Source of the DNA: Phoronis ovalis
Lineage: Eukaryota > Phoronida > Phoronidae
Assembly (NCBI GenBank): GCA_028565635.1
Contig: JAOXYB010051579.1
Span: forward strand, 1 to 11,638
Direction: 5' to 3'
Length of the DNA stretch: 11,638 bases
The translations under genes were made by a program, and so were the position numbers. The notes below the pieces were generated by a model, which was not told the origin of the DNA, did no database searches, and saw only the letters and a program-made list of their open reading frames with translations. Position 1 is the stretch's first letter. Each line of letters begins with the position of its first letter. This document shows, piece by piece, positions 1-8,979 of this stretch.

Positions 1-170
1 ATATAAGGATAACAGACATTTGAAAATCCATTCTTAAATAAAAGTACGTGCATCTTTATACTGCAAACTGAATTAAGATGGTTGTAGTCAAAGTAAGCAT
101 ATATAGACTTTGCTTTAAGCTACTGAAGCAAGTTTGTTGGAAATTAAGAGATTTGTAGTTATATTTTTAG
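1..170 (+). other. Non-coding 5' flank or intron end, with acceptor-like site
   Basis: No open frame here resembles the protein that follows. The stretch ends in a T-rich tract and TTTAG at about 161-170, a plausible 3' splice acceptor directly before the frame that reads into the P-loop. The minus-strand paralog has about 40 more residues before its P-loop, and nothing matching them is visible here. Either this is a true intron end or the upstream part of the exon has decayed beyond recognition. Confidence 0.4.
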
Positions 171-963
171 TCTAAGGACAAAAGAATTATCATTCTTGGC
201 AATCCAGGTACAGGCAATTCAACGCTGTGTAGGAAGCTCCTGTTTGAATGGGCAAACCCAAGTGAAGGTCAGCAATGGGAAATCAGGGACTATGAATTTG
301 TAATATTCTACAATTGAAGCCAGAGAAATTCAAAATAATATAAAATCAGAAATATTTGATCAATTGTTTCCTCAAAAAGATCACAGATTTAATGAGAATG
401 CAGTTTGGGATTATTTCACAGACCATCAAGAGCAGGTATTAATCATTATTGATGGCTGCGATGAGCTACAGGCTCCGAATGATGACCTTAAATATTTAGT
501 AGAAACACGTAAAATCATGCCTAAAGCTTGTGTGTTAGTAACAAGTCGTCCTGGTCAGTAGTTAGAGTTCATTGCTTCCTTTGACAAATGCATTAGAAAT
601 AATGGATTCAGTAAAGATCAAGTATTTGAATTTATAGAAAAGTATGCCAGTAATGTGGATCAGGATGAGAATTTCATAAGCAAGGCAAAAGCCTTATATG
701 ATATAAGCTTCGTACCTTACAAGATGTTCCCTACTCATAATATACCTGACGATCTGTTCTCAACTCCCCTTATGCTGTTATTCGTGTTATTCTTACTCGA
801 AACTAACGAACAGGAAAATGTCACATTCAGTGCTAGTCTATCTTATTTGTATACTGAAATTTTTACAGCTGTATGCAGGCGTTACTGTAAATCAAAGTAT
901 AAGGAAAATTTAGACAAATTAGATAAATTAGAAAATATAACAAAGAGCTGTTTCGTGATGTGA
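171..963 (+). other. NACHT ATPase domain remnant of the plus-strand pseudogene
   Basis: The frame starting SKDKRIIILG leads into GNPGTGNSTLCRKLLFEWANP, the nucleotide-binding loop. It shifts frame near 310-315 and resumes as IEAREIQNN, with Walker B (IIIDGCDEL, about 448-474) and the sensor-1-like CVLVTSRP (about 529-552). A TAG follows at 559-561, and the same frame continues with LEFIASFDKCIRNNGF. That matches the minus copy's LETFDKLIRNVGF at the same spacing from VTSRP. STPLMLLFVLFLL (about 760-798) corresponds to the NPLML helix found after NACHT cores. Walker B is canonical here (DGxDE), whereas Walker A has lost its lysine. The minus paralog shows the reverse pattern. Confidence 0.88.
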
Positions 964-1364
964 CTCAAGACTTAGGTAGAATAGCTTTAGATGGATTGCT
1001 TCATGGAAAGGTTGTATTTGATATTACTACAGATATTTTTGATAACACTCTAAAGTTTAAAGATGATATTTCAGGTGTAGGTATTTTAGTATTTGATTAT
1101 AATTTATCAAAGAAAATGAGACCTAGGCAAACATTTTTCTTCATGCATAAAACAGTTCAAGAATACTTCGCAGCGGCTGCACTAAGTAATATGGACATTG
1201 ATAAACGTAAGCAATACTATGAGCATATGATACCAGTATGTGGTAGCATTTTACAGTTTGATAAGATAGTTTGTGAATGTGAATTTCTGTGTGGTGTCTT
1301 AAGTAGTAAAATAGATAACTCAGCATTAAGGCACTTCCTGTTACATCTGCGATTTGCATTCTAA
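940..1364 (+). other. NACHT-associated helical / winged-helix segment remnant
   Basis: After a frameshift the protein reads ELFRDVTQDLGRIALDGLL, then FFFMHKTVQEYFAAAALS. The HKxxQEYFAA pattern marks the end of the helical region after NACHT in many NLRs, and the minus paralog has FFMHKSIQEFCAAFKLS at the same place. The spacing from the VTSRP motif is similar in the two copies, so this is a true homologous block. It ends with FLCGVLSSKI, comparable to FLLGLSSGNL at the end of the minus-strand frame. A further frame change follows at about 1340-1360. Confidence 0.82.
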
Positions 1365-1776
1365 AATTTGTATAAATGTTACAACGGAACACATTGCTAC
1401 ATGTAATGATCTACAAATAACAAATGAAAGAAGTCTTTGGGAAACACAAAGCTTCGTTTTTGATTATCTGCATCACAGTAACAATTATATTGACGATCGC
1501 ATGTTACAGTGCACAGGAAACAAAATAGTTTATAATATACCAGTAGGATACACTTCATATAAATCAATATCAAACGCTTCAAATCAGGTCGACTCATTGT
1601 GTGCCTTGTTAAGAAAGTGTAGTTCAACAAAATGCGATGGTATACAGTACATTTACATTGAAAACAAGAATCTTGCGGCCGTTGAGGAAGGCAAACGTTT
1701 CTTTAAAATACAAGACACTCTGTTGGAGAGTGATTATAACAAACCAAAAGGCTTATATTTAGTTGACAGCAAATGA
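1354..1776 (+). other. Linker between NACHT region and LRRs (pseudogene)
   Basis: An open frame of about 140 codons with no recognised motif carries the region between the winged-helix block and the LRRs. It is rich in Asn, Ser, Tyr and Lys. The TGA at 1774-1776 ends it, but the same frame stays open for 187 more codons into LRR-like sequence. The stop is therefore best read as a point mutation, and a C-to-T change in an arginine CGA codon would explain it. No matching block could be aligned convincingly in the minus-strand copy. Confidence 0.55.
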
Positions 1777-2750
1777 AGCAACATAAATCTGAAGGTAAAT
1801 ATTATTAAACTCAATCCAAACATTGAAGAACTTATTTTAAGTGCTGGTCAAGACGGACAAAATATAGTCTCATCTGTATGTTTTTTAAAGGAAAATGTAG
1901 CAATAAAACACTTAAATATTTGTTTGAGTATTAGTTGCAAAAACTGGGAACATAAAATAGCTGTAGCGTTAGTGGATTTTCTAAAAACAAATAAAACACT
2001 GATAGATCTTAAACTTAAGTTTGTGTCATGTCTTAAATTCCGTGACAATGATGCTGCATCAATAATTGATGTTTTAAAGCATCATGTATCATTAAAAAGG
2101 ATAACATTAAATGATTTTACAGGATTTGCACCAATTTATTCAAAATTTTCTGATCCAGTTCCAGATACAGCATTGGGTGGTCTAATGCGCAGGGTTACTG
2201 AATTAGACATTAGTGGCAGTGAAATTGGTGATGCTAATATAGCTTTAATTATAAATGCAATGATACAGGTAAAATCAAAAGCACATGTCAATATAGCAAA
2301 AAACAAACTCTTGGCATCAAACAGCCATGCCATTAGTTGATCTAATAAAAGCAACGAAAGATCTAAATGTAGATGTTAGTGAGAATCAAATAGGTGACGA
2401 GGACATGTCTTTCATGTTCTAATAGAGGAACATTTAACAATAAAAGAGATAAAGGTTAGAGATACCAAATGCAGTAAAGCAACTAGTAATGTTATCAGTG
2501 ACATGTTATCAATAACGGAATACAAAGTTATAGATATTATAGACGTGAGTAAAAATACCATTAGTGATGAAGACATGGCACGGTTAATCAATACGATAAG
2601 GGAGAAAAACATTGCTTTTGAATCTTTGCGAATATGTTAAACTTATTCTGGATTAAAAACGACAATTGCCTTAACTGATCGTCTTGACACAAATAAAACA
2701 TGTCATAGTGCCTCTGTTATAAAATTATGTAGTATATTGCACGAACGCGG
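1777..2750 (+). other. Degenerate N-terminal LRRs of the pseudogene
   Basis: Segments such as NPNIEELILSAG, VTELDISGSEIGDANIALI and LNVDVSENQIGDEDM show the leucine-rich pattern (hydrophobic x Leu x hydrophobic, then Asn/Ser, then IGD) of ribonuclease-inhibitor-type repeats. Successive pieces lie in different frames: frame 1 to about 2330, frame 2 to about 2415, then frame 1 to a TAA at 2638-2640. The same frame is open again to TGA 2752-2754. Repeat spacing is less regular than in the downstream array, so this is either older or the more diverged end of the LRR domain. Confidence 0.7.
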
Positions 2751-3786
2751 TTGACAGACATGGATATTATTATGCTATATAAAAGCCTTGAAAAAACAAG
2801 TCAATCAGTAACCTTATTTAACATAACAAAAACAGGATAGGTGACCCAGTTATGATTGCAGTAAGTAAAATTCTACAAACAACCCAGTCAGTAACCACTT
2901 TAGACATTAGTTTTAACAATATAGGTGACGCGATATGATTGAACTAAGTAATGGTTTAGAAACAAACAAGTCAATAACCAATCTAGACGTAATAAGCCAT
3001 AACAGAATAGGTGACCAAGGTATGATTGCACTGATTACAATTTTAGAAACAAAGCAGTCGCTAACAAGTCTAAACATCAGTCATAACTTTATAGGAGACA
3101 CAAGTATAATTACACTAAGTAAAATGATGAAAACAAATCAGTCAATAACAAGTCTAAACATAAGCGGTAGCAATATTGGTGATTTAGCTTTGACTTTAAT
3201 AAGTAAAAGTCTTGAAACAAACCAGTCACTGGTCAGTTTGTATCTTAGCTATGACAAGGTATATCGCCCAGGTATGATTGCACTGTGTACAAAAACAACC
3301 ACAAGCCGCTTAAATATATATTGTGACGAGAAACATGTTGATGTAGGTATGATTACACTCAGTATAAGTAAAAACACTGCAGTAAACCATCTAATCACAC
3401 ATGCACATGGAAACTGCCCAGTCATGGTTCGACTTAATAAGAATATTGAAACAAATAAGTCAACAACCACACACAGCATAGAATGTTACATGATAGACGA
3501 CTCCGGTATGATTACACTGTGTAACAGCCTTAAAGATAACACAACAATGGTCAGCTTAGATGTACTTGGTTGTAAAATAGGAGAATTAGGCACGTCTGCC
3601 CTGGCAGACCTGCTTACAACCAATGACAAACTTCAACTTATTAGATTAAGAGATTGTCAGTGCGAGACAAATGTTGATGGATTGCTAACAATATTAATTG
3701 GGCTGGTACCAAGTAACATAGTCGGGAAATTAGAAATAATAGTAAAGCATTCCAATAATGAGATATTATATGTAGAGCTACGCTAA
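2751..3786 (+). repeat. Tandem ribonuclease-inhibitor-type LRR array, 84-bp period
   Basis: The IGD codon triplet recurs with its Ile codon at 2837, 2921, 3007, 3091 and 3175. Spacings are 84, 86, 84 and 84 bp, that is 28 residues per repeat. Each unit reads roughly IGDxGMIALSKxLETNQS followed by LTSLNISHN. The 86-bp step holds the frameshift at about 2930-2935: one extra codon and one lost base. After about 3260 the repeats diverge (PGMIAL, VGMITL, SGMITL remain as anchors). The array ends in a capping region near KIGELGTSALADLL and stops at 3784-3786. From 2935 to 3786 the frame is unbroken for 283 codons. LRRs of this class usually form the ligand-sensing horseshoe of NLRs. Confidence 0.9.
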
Positions 3787-3839
3787 GAATGTAAGCAAAT
3801 TATCGATTCTGCAGAGTGGATGAAAGAGTGAAATGTTGA

Positions 3840-3845
3840 AATAAA
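3840..3845 (+). terminator. Candidate poly(A) signal after the NLR pseudogene
   Basis: The hexamer AATAAA lies 53 bases after the TAA stop of the LRR frame, a reasonable place for the cleavage signal of this gene. AATAAA is frequent by chance in DNA this AT-rich, so position is the only support. Confidence 0.4.
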
Positions 3846-4049
3846 TGAAGAAAAACTATATACAAACCAAGAACAATATATGTACAAAAGCATGGTTCGT
3901 TTCACTTTGACGCATAAATATACGTGAATTTACCCACAATTTATGCTTATGTATAAATGGCCGTCCTTTTTTTATAGAAGCACCTCATAACTGCTATTAC
4001 AATGTGTTGAAACTCTCATACATTTTTATGTTAAGGCTTGTTTAGTGTA

Positions 4050-4071
4050 TTGCATTGTAATTGCATTGTAA
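4050..4071. repeat. Tandem duplication, 11 bp x 2
   Basis: TTGCATTGTAA occurs twice in direct succession without mismatch. It looks like a slippage-type duplication in non-coding DNA. Confidence 0.75.
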
Positions 4072-4175
4072 TGTTGAAAATGAATGGGTTTGTAATATAA
4101 TTTCTATAACATATGTTCAAAAACAAACGGCAGCTGTAAACGATTGAGCTTCTAGGTATAGAGTATAATATAGAT

Positions 4176-4206
4176 ATAAAATATTTAATATGATAAAATA
4201 TTTTAT
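4176..4206. repeat. AT-rich perfect hairpin, 11-bp arms
   Basis: ATAAAATATTT (4176-4186) and its reverse complement (4196-4206) are separated by 9 bases. The arms are perfect but contain only A and T, so chance formation in this background is likely. Confidence 0.5.
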
Positions 4207-5206
4207 ACACAAAAGGAATGTCTATCGTATTTACAAGTGTATGATAAACGTATATACATCTATATTATCAGTTATGATGTCGTTGTTTACGTTGTCAATA
4301 CTTAGTGTTAGGATTGGTTAGTGTTTAAGTAGCAAAGACCTTATCGTCGTATAATGCTTTCTGCTACATATAAAGATTCGATATTGTCTGACATGCAGCA
4401 CGACTGGCATTAAACTCAAATGTCTGTTTAGTTGCAATGCAGCTATTCCACACAGATATATTTCAGTGTATAAAAAATGTCGATATTAAGATCTATTTAA
4501 AAAAGAGGATAGTGTAGATTATTGTCACAATATGATATACTATTACTGTCACGCTGTGATTGGTGTATTTAAGATCACAACTAGACACGTATGTGCTTAT
4601 TAACTGATATAGTAGGCTCTGTGTTTATTTCAGAGGTAGAATATAGTTTCCGTAGGGCAATGTATATATTGCTGAGACTTGTGTTAGCTTTTCGATAGAT
4701 TATTTCACCCAAATGCCTCCTTGCATGATACATCACAATTTATTTAGAAAATATGATCTTGTAAAATTTAATCAACATTCCAATTTATGTACTTCAATTT
4801 GCTGTGTAACATTTTCTTTTACCACCAGATGTAGTGTCTGTTTAATTTCTTTCTAGTCAATAAGTAGTTGTGCGCACACCTTATCCAACAAAATTGTATA
4901 TCAACTTACATAAACTAAGACTTTCAAAGTATTGTTATATTTTTGCGTTAATCACAACTATTGTTGCGAAACAACATTAATCGTATTAATATTCATTATT
5001 TAAGATTCGAAAGAGAAACATTTGTAACTAGGTCTAGTGATAATGTATACAATGAGATTTAATGTAAATTACTGGAAATTCATTTATTGAGCACTTACTC
5101 TCTTCTGAGATGTTATTCATTGTTACTTATTGTTTGTTTGATTGATTGGGTCTGTAAATTTAAATGCATGAAGTAAAGAATAAATCCATGTACGCAATCA
5201 ACATTA

Positions 5207-5212
5207 TTTATT
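5207..5212 (-). terminator. Candidate poly(A) signal for the minus-strand fragment
   Basis: AATAAA on the minus strand (TTTATT on the plus strand), just beyond the last stop of the 5225-5521 fragment. It supports a 3' end there only if that fragment is genuine. Confidence 0.25.
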
Positions 5213-5224
5213 TCTTCAACAGCA

Positions 5225-5521
5225 TCAATGCGTCCACAGTTGTAACTGCGGTGCAGCTCTAAGTTTTTGTTCTTTTAGAAACATGAAATCATAATCAGTT
5301 TGATTATACAGTACAGGGTATTGAACAAACGAATAGGCGCCAATGTACTCTCAATAAATAGTGTTGATGACTAGTGTACCTTCGGAAGCTACTATCTTGT
5401 GAGTGTCCGTCTGGCCACAACACTGCAGTTATGGTAGCTTGATGTTGAATGGGATGATACGAAAAAATTCATCACAATCATGCAGACAGTAATATATAAT
5501 ACCAACAGGCTCACACGTAAA
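5225..5521 (-). pseudogene. Coding-like fragment with two in-frame stops, unrecognised
   Basis: Reading the minus strand downward from 5521, one frame stays coherent for 98 codons to a stop at 5227-5225. It is interrupted only by TAA (5431-5429) and TGA (5353-5351). Composition is more protein-like than that of neighbouring DNA. Blocks include CLHDCDEFFRIIPFN, EGTLVINTIY, EYIGAYSFVQYPVLY, an NQT glycosylation sequon and LRAAPQLQLWTH at the end. An AATAAA on the same strand lies 13 bases past the stop, which suits a terminal exon or a retrocopy. I do not recognise the family; a secreted or ectodomain protein would fit the Cys residues and the sequon. Two stops in 98 codons is only mildly fewer than chance predicts, so it may not be a gene relic at all. 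Confidence 0.28.
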
Positions 5522-5696
5522 TCAGCTGATGAATTTTACGGGAGCAATTTTTTTGTATACATTGGTTATTTCAATAAGTTCATTGTGGCTGTGAAAAACT
5601 CGATGTTTTGCAAATCGTATCATGTGACAAGGTATTGTTCTCTGACTAAATAATTCCTACGCGGGTTCCTACGTAAGGGATACTCAAATGTCTATT

Positions 5697-5724
5697 AATA
5701 AGTTGTTTTTAATAAGTTGTTTTT
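5697..5724. repeat. Tandem duplication, 14 bp x 2
   Basis: AATAAGTTGTTTTT occurs twice back to back with no mismatch. It is a short slippage-type duplication in non-coding sequence. Confidence 0.75.
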
Positions 5725-6655
5725 GTTGTAACATAAATATTCTCAAATAATTCGTAAATATATGGTTATCCGGAACTGTGACTAGCATAAATGAGTTGTT
5801 TGCTAAAGGGACAGCGCGGTTATTGGCTTTTTATCAGATTACTAGCAAAGTATTCCACAGCAGTGTCACACAAATGTTATATAGCTCGTCTTAAAGTTTT
5901 ATCCTGGAGATTACACCACCTGATTCATAGTATACTATCGCTTATATTGCATATCACACCGAACTGGGAAATTGCTATTAACAAATTAAATGTATTGCTA
6001 AATATTTACCTTACAATTCATAGTGCAGGTATGCTTGTTTGGATACATATTCTTTAAGGCAGAGGGGTTGGAACATTAAGACTGCATAGCTTCAAACACA
6101 CACAGTTAATAATCTTGTTATTAGGATGAATTAACCCTAGTAGTCCCGGCTAGTAGCTAGTTGAAATCATTTTAGTTTCTCTTGGTTTCCTCCAGTTTCT
6201 GTTTTTAATTGAACTTACCTTAGCTTAGCGGTAAGGTTCACAAAAATCTCAGACACTACTTTTATCTGGCCCCTCTTAACGTACTTATAAATCAAGGTAC
6301 ACAATACACTATCTATGAACGTTATTGTAATATTTGATTGGTTAAAATAACTGCTTTTACCTCTACAAATACTTACTAATTTCATAGGACATACTATTCC
6401 CATTGATCATTACTCAGTAAAATAAAATGTGTGGTCAAAAACTGCGTCATACTAGTTTTGAAATAACTGGGCACTATTGCGAAATATATTTCGAAAAACG
6501 GGTTATTAGCCAGTGTCCAGTTAACACTATTTCTTTTAGTTCATACTTTAAACAGAAATTTACTATTGTAACAGTTGTGGAATTATGCTCGCCAGGTGAA
6601 CAGTTGAATTTGTGATAGAACGTTTAATTTTAGAACTCCGTGAATCAAGTATATT

Positions 6656-6669
6656 CAACCAGATGGCGC
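6656..6669 (+). promoter_or_regulatory. CTCF-like insulator motif
   Basis: CAACCAGATGGCGC matches 13 of 14 positions of the vertebrate CTCF consensus CCASYAGRKGGCRS and contains the full AGATGGCGC core shared with insect CTCF sites. It stands out in an AT-rich background, between two convergent gene copies. CTCF is a bilaterian protein, so the match has meaning only if the host is a bilaterian. This is sequence similarity alone. Confidence 0.3.
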
Positions 6670-7246
6670 TGAATTTGTATTAACCCCGAGAAGGGAGCGT
6701 GGAGACTCGGTGCAGTAACATAGTACCTGGATAAAACGCTTTAACAAATGTTTCAATTAAAGAATATTCCTACAATCTACATGACAGTTAAGTTATAAAT
6801 AGTTCCGTTTCAAAACTATGTTTTATTCTAAATTTGGAATCATTTGAGGTTGCAGTTGTTTTCTTGATAAACTACAGCTAGATAATAAATTATATATTGC
6901 GACTAATGTATAAACATAACATCTGCATGGATATGTAATTGGAATGCGTCCCTTAATGCTGATATGTCACTACAAACGAACCTTTTGCATAAAAATATTA
7001 ATCTGCAGGTTTCAACAGCAGCATTCAAAGATAAAAGTAAATTTATAATTTGCGTTACATATTTTTTTTAATCTTAAACATACCTTTTAATGGGTTATAA
7101 TCGAGAAGTTGTTAGAAATATTTTTTAAGCAGAACTATGAGTTCTTGTGTATAATAAATCCGATTATAATGCGGAAAATAAGCTTTGTCTGGTGGGTACA
7201 CGGTATATACCAAGATAATAGAAATTAACTTTGTGAAATCATCCTC

Positions 7247-7278
7247 TTGCAGGTATAACATTTTTGCAGGTATAACAT
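7247..7278. repeat. Tandem duplication, 15-bp match at 17-bp period
   Basis: TTGCAGGTATAACAT occurs at 7247-7261 and again at 7264-7278. Each copy contains a TTGCAG/GTATA junction resembling adjoining acceptor and donor sites, but no exon follows. Confidence 0.7.
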
Positions 7279-8485
7279 GTTTGGTTTATTGCTTTCGTTT
7301 TTGGGTACACTGGGGTTTACGTCATAATTCTAGGGTAAGATACAGGTTTTGAGATACCTATCATTTTGTCTTCTTCCCAGCTGGTGGTACTGTGGAGACG
7401 CAGCGTAGACGCTCGTATGCCCTGGTGGACGAATAAGAAAACAGTTATTTGGTTGTTAGAAAGTACACGACCAATTAAAGATTCTCCATAAAACTGAGAC
7501 CGCGTTTAATAGTAGCTAATATTAATTGTACCAATGTTTTTTCTGCTCGGTTTTGCTAGAAATCTGACTACAAATTATCGGTGCATATGCATTGGCTTAG
7601 AGGTGCTAAGAAATAATATCCCTAGAAGTAAAAGAAACAATTGTTGATCGTTACTACATATTGTTATTACATATCTGCGTATTAAATATGTTGATCACAC
7701 TACTTCGCAATGAAACATAGTTGGATTAAGTTTGGAATGAAACGAATGTCTTCGATTAGTAACAAGTGTAAGTCTTCCTTTTGGCCAGCATGCAATCAAC
7801 AGTTATTACTGATATACGGATGCATCGTCAGAGAATAGTTCTAATATATCTCCTTTGTATGTGGATTTTTCGGGGTTTTTTCACATCAATGTTTTCTTAA
7901 TTATTTAAATGTAATTCTATATGAGAAGTGCTTTACGGGTAACTGTCTTGCTTCTGGACGGGGATACAGACAAAAGGTAAATCAATATAAACACATTATT
8001 TTAGTTGGAATGTTGTTTTATTTACAGCAAATCGGAAACAAGAATGATGCTTCTTTACGTATACTTAAACATTTGTAAAAGACGCAAATAAATTTCTTAG
8101 GACACTCAAAAAAATGGTAATCAATGAATTATAATATTAAATTGTTAATATGTACAATATAATGCATATGAACACTTATAAAAGAACTCTGAAACATTGA
8201 AAATATTGATCAGAATATATTTGTACAAACTTCCTTAAAATATCTACAAAACAGTAAGCCGCAGTATTTTTACAATCCATTTAAGCAATATATAAACATT
8301 TATAGAAAACTCAAAACATAAAAAAAGAAAAAGTATTTCAAATATTGACATGTATTATAAGCTAAACTAAACCCTACTCGTTGATAACTGTAATGGTAAT
8401 TCTTTGACAGATAACACATATATCACGTATCACGGCTGCTGTACGCATCAGAGTAATGTTTGCATAACAATTAGGTTGAGGACTA

Positions 8486-8494
8486 ATATTAGTA
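8486..8494. repeat. Left copy of 9-bp flanking direct repeat
   Basis: ATATTAGTA lies directly against the outer end of the left inverted arm. The identical second copy is at 8824-8832. It is a candidate target-site duplication, though such an AT-rich 9-mer could recur nearby by chance. Confidence 0.4.
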
Positions 8495-8823
8495 TCATAA
8501 TAAATGTAGTCAATATCGGAATCTCACATTTTTAAGCTAGAGAGCTTTCAGTCTCATCTCGAGACCACTACCAGGAAGATTAAGGAGGCGATACACATTC
8601 GGACTCGCAGACCAGACATGGATAGAGACATGTGATATGATCTCCCACCGATTTATGACAATCTGTTGAGGTGAAGTGATATGACCACTTCCCGCCATAT
8701 CAGAAAGAACTGGTGAAGGTCTCGAGACGATACTATAAGCTCCCTAGCTTAAAATGCGAGATTCAGATATTGACTAAACTTATTATGACATCGTATTTAC
8801 CAAATGAACTTAATGCTGGTATG
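8495..8823. mobile_element. Fold-back / MITE-like element with ~80-bp inverted arms
   Basis: The left arm (8495-8574) and the reverse complement of the right arm (8710-8788) align over about 80 bp. There are roughly a dozen differences and one 1-bp gap. Anchors are TCATAATAA, TAGTCAATATC, GAATCTC, AAGCTAG, GAGCTT, TCTCGAGACC and ACCAG. The spacer of about 135 bp is richer in G+C than the surroundings and has no open frame. The 9-mer ATATTAGTA directly abuts the left arm (8486-8494) and recurs at 8824-8832, so it may be a target-site duplication. In that case the element runs to 8823, with about 35 unpaired bases at its right end. Long inverted ends with 9-bp duplications are typical of Mutator-like MITEs. 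No transposase is encoded, so it would be non-autonomous. Confidence 0.62.
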
Positions 8824-8832
8824 ATATTAGTA
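8824..8832. repeat. Right copy of 9-bp flanking direct repeat
   Basis: ATATTAGTA, identical to 8486-8494 and in the same orientation. It sits 35 bases beyond the paired part of the right arm, which is the main weakness of reading it as a target-site duplication. Confidence 0.4.
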
Positions 8833-8979
8833 ATTGTACAGCTCACATACACACCTCTCTAAATTGCAGCAGAATGGCAAATGAACTATACAATTATCTG
8901 TGCAGCAAATTATAGCAAACTTTCGTCACTAGTAGTGAGGTAGCAACAAGATAACAGTCACGGTGATATAACTTACCAT

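Larger units (their letters stand above)
171..3786 (+). pseudogene. Decayed NACHT-LRR (NLR-like) gene
   Basis: In an intact relative this would be a cytoplasmic STAND ATPase: a NACHT switch domain followed by a leucine-rich sensor. Visible in order are a P-loop (GNPGTGNST, 198-224), the start of WANPSEG (about 256-276), Walker B LIIIDGCDEL, sensor CVLVTSRP ending near 552, the FFMHKTVQEYFAA segment, a linker and an LRR tail that ends at TAA 3784-3786. The frame changes near 310-315, 935-960, 1340-1360, 2320-2332, 2410-2420, 2745-2752, 2833-2840 and 2930-2935. In-frame stops lie at 559-561 (TAG), 1774-1776 (TGA) and 2638-2640 (TAA). The invariant Walker A lysine codon is AAT (Asn, 216-218). 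Together these mean no full protein can be made. Relatedness to the minus-strand NACHT exon is plain from shared motifs. Uncorrected sequencing indels could explain some breaks, but the minus copy runs over 1.1 kb unbroken, which argues for real decay. Confidence 0.9.
3846..5206. other. Non-coding AT-rich spacer
   Basis: I see no open frame with convincing protein-like composition on either strand and no homology to the NLR pieces. The stretch contains a tandem 11-bp duplication (4050-4071), an AT-rich hairpin (4176-4206) and an isolated AATAAA at 5179-5184 on the plus strand. Otherwise I see nothing in it. Confidence 0.5.
5522..8494. other. Long non-coding spacer between the two NACHT loci
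   Basis: This stretch is AT-rich with scattered short open frames, none recognisable. The longest (5791-6057, plus strand) has no family motif. Small structured islands are listed separately: a 14-bp duplication (5697-5724), a CTCF-like motif (6656-6669), a 17-bp-period duplication (7247-7278) and a GC-rich patch at 7381-7436. The region 8090-8400 is very A/T-rich and holds nothing I can identify; it could be a 3' UTR of the minus-strand gene, but this is not demonstrable. Confidence 0.5.

Noticed and set aside
2751-3270. CRISPR-like array because of regular spacing
   Set aside because: The 84-bp period is in frame and translates as leucine-rich repeats; there are no constant repeats with unique spacers.
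3249-3479. Minus-strand open frame of 76 codons
   Set aside because: Antisense to the LRR array; hydrophobic residues arise from the reverse complement of Asn/Thr-rich repeats.
5791-6057. Plus-strand open frame of 88 codons starting with ATG
   Set aside because: It has no domain, signal or splice context that I recognise, and an open frame of this length is expected by chance in this much AT-rich sequence.
6427-6615. Plus-strand open frame of 62 codons
   Set aside because: Low-complexity chance composition with no motif, and no supporting signals nearby.
6907-7071. Plus-strand open segment of about 50 codons with Asn-rich sequence
   Set aside because: No start, splice or family support, and within chance expectation.
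7112-7285. Minus-strand open segment of 57 codons (VYPPDKAYFPHY region)
   Set aside because: Composition is mildly protein-like, but Tyr and Ile are favoured by the base composition and nothing around it supports a gene.
7710-7838. Small plus-strand frame with ATG (42 codons)
   Set aside because: Too short, with no motif or poly(A) signal in place.
8575-8709. tRNA or other structured RNA in the spacer of the inverted repeat
   Set aside because: No tRNA box A/B pattern or cloverleaf found; the structure is explained by the inverted arms.
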